A model generated the notes under the pieces. It saw only the letters and a program-made list of their open reading frames with translations, was not told where the DNA came from and did not search any database. This document shows, one piece after another, positions 1 to 5,207 of a DNA stretch of 7,711 nt. The stretch covers positions 1 through 7,711 of the forward strand of contig JABMNG010000103.1 in assembly GCA_013205275.1 (NCBI GenBank), given 5' to 3'. The position numbers and the translations under genes are program-made. Source of the stretch: Methylophilales bacterium. GTDB lineage: Bacteria > Pseudomonadota > Gammaproteobacteria > Burkholderiales > Methylophilaceae. Each line of letters begins with the position of its first letter. Positions within the stretch are counted from its first letter, which is position 1.

Positions 1-451
1 TCTTAGAAAAATTTCAGCCCCTCAAGCAATTCTTGCCGCACTGGTTATAACGAGCCTAATTAATTTTCTTATCTTCAAGATAAAAGTTGTTGGCGTAACA
101 TCAATCCACTTGCAAAGTAGTGAATTTTTTTTCCCTTCCTCAAAGGTTATAGGGTCGGTATGGACACTTTTATTATCGTGCCTAGCCTATAGCTTTTCAA
201 GGGTAATTAAAAGCAGTATGAAGCATGCTTTATGGACCATCTTTTTATTTTTATTGTGTATATTCTACCCGCTCTATACATTTGGATTTTCATTTTTACC
301 TGCGATGATTTTTGGAAATTTAGTAACGATTGCTGTTGCGAGTTTTATTTCAGGCTCATTGTTTTCTTTATATAAAGTAGAGTCATTCTTAACACTATTA
401 ATTGCGCTTTGGGTTATATTTGTGAGCTACCTAATGTTTTTTATTAATTGA
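1..451 (+). CDS. Divergent TspO/MBR-like membrane protein, 5' end outside window
   Basis: The reading frame is open from the left edge (first full codon at base 2) to a TGA at 449-451, giving 149 visible codons. The only in-frame start-like codon in the first part is a TTG at 110. Coding-like hydrophobic sequence continues upstream of it, so I take the gene as starting outside the window rather than at that TTG. The protein is almost entirely membrane segments, roughly five. The stretch around FFFPSSKVIGSVWTLL resembles the TspO signature (a Pro-rich turn, then WVFGPVWTLLY). A later FYPLYTFG resembles the W-S-P-L-F-F-G segment, and the C-terminal ALWVIFVSYLMFFIN resembles the last TspO helix. 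TspO proteins are usually about 150-160 residues, so few residues should be missing. Family members bind porphyrins or cholesterol-like ligands, but several conserved tryptophans and the usual PP pair are absent here, so ligand binding is uncertain. The assignment rests on motif resemblance only. Confidence 0.6.
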   Translation, partial: LRKISAPQAILAALVITSLINFLIFKIKVVGVTSIHLQSSEFFFPSSKVIGSVWTLLLSCLAYSFSRVIKSSMKHALWTIFLFLLCIFYPLYTFGFSFLPAMIFGNLVTIAVASFISGSLFSLYKVESFLTLLIALWVIFVSYLMFFIN

Positions 452-480
452 ACGCGTTCAAATGGATGAAGCGCCATTTG
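448..480. repeat. 14-bp perfect palindrome overlapping a 7-bp hairpin at the convergent junction
   Basis: TTGAACGCGTTCAA at 448-461 is a perfect palindrome that includes the TGA stop of the upstream gene. It runs into a second inverted repeat, CAAATGG at 459-465 and CCATTTG at 474-480, with an 8-base loop. Neither arm is followed by a T tract on either strand, so this is not a classical intrinsic terminator. It may help separate the two converging transcripts, or the palindrome could be a protein-binding site. Its central CG and symmetric arms are of the general kind seen in LacI/GalR-type operators, but the position at gene ends argues against a promoter operator. Confidence 0.45.
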
Positions 481-483
481 TAT

Positions 484-681
484 TTAGGCTGTCGGTTTTC
501 TTTTTTGTATCTCTGCTAGAATTAATTTACATTCATCTGTCGTCAATGAGCAGCCATTAACACCGTCTTCAAAGTTATACCCACCAAGCATTAACTCAAT
601 AAATTTTTTAACTTCTTCATACTCAAGATCAAGGAGTGTAGCTATCTGGATGAGCATTTGTGTGTGTTCTTCTGTGTACAT
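484..681 (-). CDS. Small acidic hypothetical protein (65 aa from preferred start)
   Basis: I do not recognise this protein. The frame ends at TAA (486-484) and is open up to a stop at 804-802, so the start is uncertain. My preferred start is the ATG at 681, the second of two adjacent ATGs. A GAGG at 690-687 lies five bases upstream of it, and a possible promoter at 776-749 would start transcription near 742. A TTG at 744 would give 86 residues but lacks a well-placed ribosome binding site. The product is soluble and largely helical, with a run of acidic residues (YTEEHTQ, LEYEEVKKFIEL) and two cysteines in NGCSLTTDECK near the C-terminus. It shows no signal peptide or membrane segment. It lies alone between the hppA terminator and the converging TspO-like gene. 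It could be a remnant of a longer gene, since the sequence upstream of both starts still reads like protein back to codon 801. Confidence 0.5.
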   Translation of the reverse strand: MYTEEHTQMLIQIATLLDLEYEEVKKFIELMLGGYNFEDGVNGCSLTTDECKLILAEIQKRKPTA

Positions 682-748
682 CATGACCTCATAATTTAAA
701 ATACCAAGAGACTTTAATTTACCGTCATTTACCAGATCTTGCAAGAAA

Positions 749-776
749 ACTTTATCCCACTTTAAATACGAGTCAA
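749..776 (-). promoter_or_regulatory. Possible promoter of the small minus-strand gene
   Basis: On the minus strand, TTGACT (776-771) is followed after 16 bases by TAAAGT (754-749). The first hexamer matches the sigma70 -35 consensus at five of six positions and the second matches the -10 at four of six. Transcription would begin near 742, which fits a translation start at 681 better than the TTG at 744. It is placed just downstream of the hppA terminator, where a separate promoter is expected. Confidence 0.35.
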
Positions 777-815
777 GCTTGCTACGAAGCGTTATGATTT
801 TTTAATTTAATGCGT

Positions 816-847
816 AAAAAAAACCTGCCTATTGGCAGGTTTTTTTA
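816..847 (-). terminator. Bidirectional-type intrinsic terminator of hppA
   Basis: CCTGCC (824-829) pairs perfectly with GGCAGG (834-839) around a four-base loop. The stem is flanked by an A run at 816-823 and a T run at 840-846, which extend the pairing to 13 base pairs. Read on the minus strand it is a GC-rich hairpin followed by eight Ts, lying about 12 bases beyond the hppA stop codon. The A/T symmetry means it could also stop plus-strand transcription coming from the left. Confidence 0.92.
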
Positions 848-857
848 AAGATTTTCA

Positions 858-2903
858 TTACGCTAATTGAGCTAGGACAGGAACAATCAATAATGCAACA
901 ATATTGATGATCTTGATTAACGGATTAATCGCAGGACCAGCTGTATCTTTGTATGGATCTCCAACAGTATCACCAGTTACTGAAGCCTTGTGAGCCTCAG
1001 AACCCTTGCCACCATGATTACCATCTTCAATATATTTCTTAGCATTATCCCATGCACCACCACCGGTACACATTGAGATGGCTACAAAAAGACCCGTTAC
1101 AATTGTACCCATTAATAAACCGCCGAGCGCTTCAGGCCCAAGAAATACACCAACCAAGATAGGCGCTGCAACTGGAAGCAATGAAGGCACCACCATTTCT
1201 TTTATAGCTGCCGTTGTTAATAAATCAACCGCTCTCGCATAATCAGGTTCTGCTTTACCAGTCATAATGCCTTTAATAGTTTTGAACTGATGACGAACCT
1301 CTTCGACTACTGATGCGGCTGCACGTCCGACCGCTTCCATCGCCATCGCAGCGAATAAATAAGGAATCATCCCGCCAATAAATAGACCAATGATGACCAT
1401 TGGATTACTTAAATCAAATGAAGCCACAATGTCATAATGCTCTAGCTTGTGTGTGTAATCTGCAAATAAGACTAACGCAGCAAGCCCCGCCGATCCAATT
1501 GCATAACCCTTCGTCACTGCTTTTGTTGTATTACCGACAGCATCCAGTGGATCAGTGATATTTCGCACGCTTTGTGGAAGACCAGCCATTTCTGCAATAC
1601 CACCTGCATTGTCAGTAATAGGACCGTACGCATCTAACGCAACAATAATCCCTGCCATACTGAGCATTGATGTGGCAGCTACTGCAATACCATACAAGCC
1701 TGCTAAGTCATAAGAAGTAAAAATTGCCAAGCAAACAGACAACACAGGCAAGGCAGTTGATTTCATCGAGATACCAATACCCGCAATAATGTTGGTCGCA
1801 TGACCTGTTTCAGATGCTTTTGCAACATGTTGAACTGGCTTAAATTGCGTACCAGTGTAATACTCTGTAATCCAAACAAGAAGTGCTGTCAGAACTAAAC
1901 CTACGATTGCAGAGCCGAATAAATTAAGGGATGAAATCGTTTCTTCCTGAATAACAACGCCCTCTGGAAACATATACTGAGTAAGGTAATAGAATGCTAC
2001 AGCAGATAAAATTCCAGCTATAGCAAGGCCACGATACAAAGCAGGCATCACGTTCTTCATTTTTGGATTAGCTTTAACAAAGAAGCAGCCCACAATTGAA
2101 GCAACAATAGAGACCGCACCTAGCATTAACGGGTAGAGAACTCCATTCACACTTGAGCCTGTTATCATTAGTGAACCTAAAACCATAGTGGCAATAATGG
2201 TCACGGCGTAAGTTTCAAATAGATCGGCTGCCATCCCAGCACAGTCACCAACGTTATCACCCACGTTATCTGCTATCACCGCTGGATTTCTTGGATCATC
2301 CTCTGGAATACCAGCTTCTACCTTACCAACAAGGTCAGCGCCTACGTCAGCACCTTTAGTAAATATACCGCCGCCGAGTCTGGCAAAAATAGAAATTAAT
2401 GAAGAACCAAAAGCAAATCCAATTAATGGATTAAGGTCTTCGGTGATTGAAAGTGATGTTCCGCCAAGGTATGCATAAAAACCTGCGACACCCATTAAAC
2501 CTAAACCTACAACCAACATACCTGTAATTGCACCACCTTTAAAGGCAACGTCAAACGCCTGCGGGAGACCTTTGGTCGCCGCTTGAGCGGTTCTCACATT
2601 TGCGCGAACCGAAACATTCATACCGATAAATCCGCAGGCACCTGATAGAACTGCACCCACAACAAATCCTATGGCTGTATTGGTATCAATAAAGTAACCA
2701 ATTAATATTGCAAGGATTACTCCGACGATACCAATCGTTTTGTATTGACGGGAAAGGTAGGCAGAAGCCCCTTTTTGAATAGCTGCCGCAATAGTTTGCA
2801 TTTTTGCATTACCAGCAGGTAAGCTTAAAATCCATTTAGACATGATTGCACCGTATAGAACGGCAAGAACTGCAGCCGCAAGGGCTAGGTTTATTAAAGA
2901 CAT
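858..2903 (-). CDS. hppA: K+-independent H+-translocating inorganic pyrophosphatase
   Basis: This integral inner-membrane pump hydrolyses pyrophosphate with Mg2+ and moves protons across the membrane, recovering energy from PPi made in biosynthesis. The 681-residue product is full length for bacterial members and has about 15-16 membrane segments. The PPi-binding loop DVGADLVGKVE is at residues 186-196 (D-x7-K-x-E). It is followed by DNVGDNVGDCAGMAADLFE (212-230), the acidic DAYGPITDNAGG (424-435), and the C-terminal GDTVGDPYKDT (644-654). In GNTTKAVTKG (458-467) the family's cation switch positions are Lys461 and Thr464. This is the K+-independent subtype; K+-dependent enzymes have Ala at the first position. 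The ATG start is well supported by GGAGGA five bases upstream. The gene has its own promoter in the 141-base gap before it and a strong terminator after it, so it can act as a single unit, although read-through from the exporter gene upstream is possible. All catalytic motifs are intact. Confidence 0.97.
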   Translation of the reverse strand: MSLINLALAAAVLAVLYGAIMSKWILSLPAGNAKMQTIAAAIQKGASAYLSRQYKTIGIVGVILAILIGYFIDTNTAIGFVVGAVLSGACGFIGMNVSVRANVRTAQAATKGLPQAFDVAFKGGAITGMLVVGLGLMGVAGFYAYLGGTSLSITEDLNPLIGFAFGSSLISIFARLGGGIFTKGADVGADLVGKVEAGIPEDDPRNPAVIADNVGDNVGDCAGMAADLFETYAVTIIATMVLGSLMITGSSVNGVLYPLMLGAVSIVASIVGCFFVKANPKMKNVMPALYRGLAIAGILSAVAFYYLTQYMFPEGVVIQEETISSLNLFGSAIVGLVLTALLVWITEYYTGTQFKPVQHVAKASETGHATNIIAGIGISMKSTALPVLSVCLAIFTSYDLAGLYGIAVAATSMLSMAGIIVALDAYGPITDNAGGIAEMAGLPQSVRNITDPLDAVGNTTKAVTKGYAIGSAGLAALVLFADYTHKLEHYDIVASFDLSNPMVIIGLFIGGMIPYLFAAMAMEAVGRAAASVVEEVRHQFKTIKGIMTGKAEPDYARAVDLLTTAAIKEMVVPSLLPVAAPILVGVFLGPEALGGLLMGTIVTGLFVAISMCTGGGAWDNAKKYIEDGNHGGKGSEAHKASVTGDTVGDPYKDTAGPAINPLIKIINIVALLIVPVLAQLA

Positions 2904-2906
2904 ATT

Positions 2907-2912
2907 TCCTCC
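2907..2912 (-). promoter_or_regulatory. Strong ribosome binding site of hppA
   Basis: On the minus strand GGAGGA lies three bases before the AUG-proximal AATATG context, with about five bases between the core and the ATG at 2903. It is the only near-perfect Shine-Dalgarno sequence among the genes in this window, which suggests high translation of hppA and fixes its start. Confidence 0.85.
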
Positions 2913-2984
2913 ATTGATTAGGTCGTATATTTATTACTTAAAGGCTTATGAGCACTTACAGAGCCATTAAAATAAAAAAAAGAG

Positions 2985-3012
2985 ATTATACCTTTTTTAA
3001 TATAACTCTCAA
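2985..3012 (-). promoter_or_regulatory. Sigma70-type promoter of hppA
   Basis: On the minus strand, TTGAGA (3012-3007, five of six matches) is separated by 16 bases from a perfect TATAAT (2990-2985). Transcription would start near 2980-2976, inside or at the edge of an eight-T run (2981-2974), leaving a leader of about 75 bases before the hppA start. No clear riboswitch or attenuator fold is apparent in that leader. An 8-base direct repeat (ATATTCAT on the plus strand at 3014-3021 and 3029-3036) sits just upstream of the -35 and could be a regulator site. Confidence 0.65.
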
Positions 3013-3044
3013 TATATTCATCACTATAATATTCATATGATTGA

Positions 3045-3854
3045 TTATAAGAAGAATTGATTGATAAAAAACATCAAGAGACCAACGGCGATAAGGAGGT
3101 ATGCAAAGGCTATTTTGATCCTTTTGTCTGAGATTTTTTGTAAGCAATCGGCAGATAATTTCACAAAGATCAGGCTAGGAAGCGTTAAAAAAAATATCGC
3201 AGGCATATAAACAGCACCAACCATTGATTCTCGATTAATCATGGATAACTCTTGCCAAGATAAATAGAGGGTTATGGAGGAGCCTAACCCAATAATCAAT
3301 CCTAAACTGCTCGAAATTCCGATAGCTAGTTTAATTCCAATCCCACGCGATGTTAGGTAAGGCACAAATAGAGTGCCACCACCAATACCAATGAGCCCTG
3401 AAATAGTGGAAAAAAACAGGCCAATCAAGTTACTCACAATAAAAGATGGTATAGATTTATTTCTAAGAACCTTATATGGGGATAATATTTTATAGGCCGC
3501 AATAAAGGTATAAACAATAAAGGTTGAACGAATAAGATCAGTTGGGAGTTGCGGCAGATAGTTACCTATAAATAGCGCTCCGACGACTACACCCCAAGAA
3601 AATTTATGTACGACTTTCCAATCAATGTTCTGATTGTAATGATGAGACAGAGTTGATATGAAAGCGCTTAAAATGATGGAGGCTAGTGAAGTAGCAACAC
3701 CGGAAATGACAGCATCATTAATATGAAATTCATGAAAGCCCATAAGTATAAAAGTTATAACCGGGACCATAATCAGCCCGCCACCTATACCGAACATACC
3801 TACCAAGCCACCAATAAAAATCCCCGTCAAAAAAAGAATAATAATTTCAATCAT
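3045..3854 (-). CDS. TauE/SafE family membrane exporter (probable anion/sulfite permease)
   Basis: This 269-residue inner-membrane protein has about eight predicted membrane segments in two similar halves. The hallmark of the family (old name DUF81) is a duplicated glycine-rich motif at the start of each half. It is clear here: GGLVGMFGIGGGLIMVP at residues 15-31 and SGLIGIGGGTLFVP at 152-165. Known members export sulfite, sulfoacetate or related organic anions, or take part in taurine metabolism, but the substrate cannot be read from the sequence and no sulfur-metabolism gene lies nearby. The ATG start overlaps the stop of the upstream dciA-like gene in a TAATG arrangement. There is no ribosome binding site of its own, so translation is probably coupled. 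No clear terminator follows the gene before the hppA promoter. Length and motifs are normal for the family. Confidence 0.9.
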   Translation of the reverse strand: MIEIIILFLTGIFIGGLVGMFGIGGGLIMVPVITFILMGFHEFHINDAVISGVATSLASIILSAFISTLSHHYNQNIDWKVVHKFSWGVVVGALFIGNYLPQLPTDLIRSTFIVYTFIAAYKILSPYKVLRNKSIPSFIVSNLIGLFFSTISGLIGIGGGTLFVPYLTSRGIGIKLAIGISSSLGLIIGLGSSITLYLSWQELSMINRESMVGAVYMPAIFFLTLPSLIFVKLSADCLQKISDKRIKIAFAYLLIAVGLLMFFINQFFL

Positions 3855-4267
3855 TATTTTGAGCGAATAAGCTTTTGGAGGGCGACTTTAAGAGGTGAAT
3901 CACTGATTTTATCAGCTAAGGCCTTGAGTTTTTTTATAGAAGGCTTTGGAGAATCGACTAATCGCTTATCTATTTTTTTGTTTTGAATTGTCATTCTAAT
4001 TTTAATCTTATTTAGAGATTCGGAGCCTAGCTTTGTATTAATTGCGTTAATAATTTGATTCTCAGCTAACTTTAATCTATGAGCTACCACGCTTGACTTG
4101 ACCTCTACGACAAGTGTTTTTCCAATCTGATTTTTAATCTCAACTAAGGAAATGAGTTCCTTTGGAAAAAATTTTGACATGTCTCTTTGAAGTGACTCCA
4201 GCCTTCTTTTCCTTTGGGCTATTTCCGAAAAAAAACTGTTCTGAAATAACTTTTTGATGGGTTCCAT
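3854..4267 (-). CDS. dciA: DciA-like (DUF721) protein, predicted replicative helicase loader
   Basis: The 137-residue basic protein fits the DUF721 pattern. The central segment at residues 48-91 has the alternating strand GKTLVVEVKSS, then VVAHRLKLAENQIINAINTKLG, then KIKIRMTI. These correspond to the family's 'L-x-V-x-V-x-S-x-x-W/A-x-x-L-R' strand and helix and its terminal 'I-R-x-R' strand. A C-terminal helical tail, SIKKLKALADKISDSPLKVAL, is also typical. DciA proteins interact with the DnaB helicase and promote its loading at replication forks in bacteria that lack DnaC or DnaI. The location, divergent from an M23 peptidase and secA, matches where DUF721 genes commonly lie in proteobacteria. 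The ATG at 4267 is the only suitable start but has no well-placed ribosome binding site (AAGG is about 12 bases away). The gene is the first of a two-gene overlap with the exporter. Sequence conservation is modest, so the family call is stronger than the functional one. Confidence 0.75.
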   Translation of the reverse strand: MEPIKKLFQNSFFSEIAQRKRRLESLQRDMSKFFPKELISLVEIKNQIGKTLVVEVKSSVVAHRLKLAENQIINAINTKLGSESLNKIKIRMTIQNKKIDKRLVDSPKPSIKKLKALADKISDSPLKVALQKLIRSK

Positions 4268-4275
4268 ACTATAAT
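4247..4275 (+). promoter_or_regulatory. Possible promoter for the M23 peptidase-secA operon, in the divergent gap
   Basis: A perfect TATAAT at 4270-4275 has a weak -35-like TAACTT 17 bases upstream (4247-4252, three of six matches), inside the dciA-like gene. Transcription would start near 4282, about 24 bases before the peptidase ATG at 4306. On the opposite strand the same bases read TATAGT (4273-4268), so the two strands carry overlapping -10-like elements. The minus-strand element would place a start inside the dciA-like coding sequence, which makes it doubtful as that gene's own promoter. Confidence 0.45.
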
Positions 4276-4305
4276 GCTACCTTATTTTTTAAATATTTAC
4301 GCTTC

Positions 4306-5202
4306 ATGAAAATTCTTTTTCTAGGTCAAAATCCAAGAAAACCCAAGACTATAAACAATAAAATTATTTTTTTAATTTTATTCCTCTTTCTAACTATAAA
4401 CATTGGGCTTTCCTACTTTTATGTAGAATATAAAATCGAAAAGCTAAATGAACAGCACATCAATGATGTGAATCCATCGGGGCTGGTATTGTCCGAAGTC
4501 AGACTCGACTACGAGAAGAATTTGACAGTTTTTATCGATCAAATGGGTGAGCTTTACGCTCGCATCATTAATCTTGATTCTCAGACAGAGAGACTTCAGG
4601 GTATCCTAAGGAAACAAATGGTCGGTAAGGATAAGGTACCAAAGCTCGATGAGAAAAAAGGGTCACAAGGAGGTCCATTCAAAAATGATAATCTCACCAG
4701 CCAGGACTTACAAAAAGCTATTAATAATTTAATGGTAAAAATTGAAGCGAGAGAGGACCTATACAATTCAATGGAATCCGCTTTATTGAAACAATCTGTT
4801 TTAAAAGATACACTGCCTTCGCTTAAGCCTGTTAACATTCCATACAGCTCTTCCAGTTATGGTTGGCGCCATGATCCTATTCTTGGAGTCCGTGCCTTTC
4901 ATGAGGGGTTAGATTTTTCTGCCGCCCAAGGAGAGCAGATAAGAGCAACTGCAAGCGGCATTGTAATCTTCGCGGGAAAGGCTCCCGATTATGGTAATTA
5001 TGTAAAAATACAGCATGGTAATGGCCTTGAAACTCGATACGCTCACTGCTCCAAGCTACTTGTTAAAAACGGAGACTTAGTGTCTAAAGGAGAGGTAATA
5101 GCTTTAGTTGGAAATACCGGCCGGTCAACAGGGCCTCACCTGCATTATGAAATTCGTTTAAATGGAAACTCACTCGACCCACGTCAATACTTAAAAAAAT
5201 AA
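4306..5202 (+). CDS. Membrane-anchored M23 (LytM) zinc endopeptidase
   Basis: The 298-residue product has a basic N-terminus, one membrane segment at about residues 19-40 (signal anchor or uncleaved signal), and a polar, probably helical or coiled-coil stretch to about residue 170. The C-terminal LytM/M23 domain spans about 180-295. The metal and catalytic residues are all present: His199 and Asp203 in HEGLD, His247 in RYAHCS, and His278 and His280 in GPHLH. The enzyme should therefore be active, unlike degenerate LytM proteins that only activate amidases. M23 enzymes cut peptide cross-links in peptidoglycan; this one would act in the periplasm while tethered to the inner membrane. It begins a rightward pair with secA, whose ATG is five bases after its TAA, so they are probably co-transcribed. 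No Shine-Dalgarno precedes the ATG at 4306, and the first 38 bases upstream are the shared divergent gap. Which peptide bond it cuts, and whether it works in division, cannot be told. Confidence 0.92.
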   Translation: MKILFLGQNPRKPKTINNKIIFLILFLFLTINIGLSYFYVEYKIEKLNEQHINDVNPSGLVLSEVRLDYEKNLTVFIDQMGELYARIINLDSQTERLQGILRKQMVGKDKVPKLDEKKGSQGGPFKNDNLTSQDLQKAINNLMVKIEAREDLYNSMESALLKQSVLKDTLPSLKPVNIPYSSSSYGWRHDPILGVRAFHEGLDFSAAQGEQIRATASGIVIFAGKAPDYGNYVKIQHGNGLETRYAHCSKLLVKNGDLVSKGEVIALVGNTGRSTGPHLHYEIRLNGNSLDPRQYLKK

Positions 5203-5207
5203 AATCT

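Noticed and set aside
2904..2980. Possible riboswitch or attenuator in the hppA leader
   Set aside because: Only a 4-bp pairing (GGCT with AGCC on the minus strand) could be found, with no known aptamer pattern and no terminator hairpin.
2974..3012. Intrinsic terminator for the exporter gene using the T run at 2981-2974
   Set aside because: The only pairing available (GAGAG with CTCTT) is five base pairs with a long loop, too weak to call; the promoter reading is better supported.
3723..3986. A plus-strand open frame of 87 codons across the exporter/dciA-like overlap
   Set aside because: It lies antisense to two well-supported genes, has no recognisable domain, and its composition looks like a reverse-strand shadow.
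4596..4838. A minus-strand open frame of 80 codons inside the M23 peptidase gene
   Set aside because: It is fully antisense to a gene with intact catalytic motifs and has no coding features of its own.
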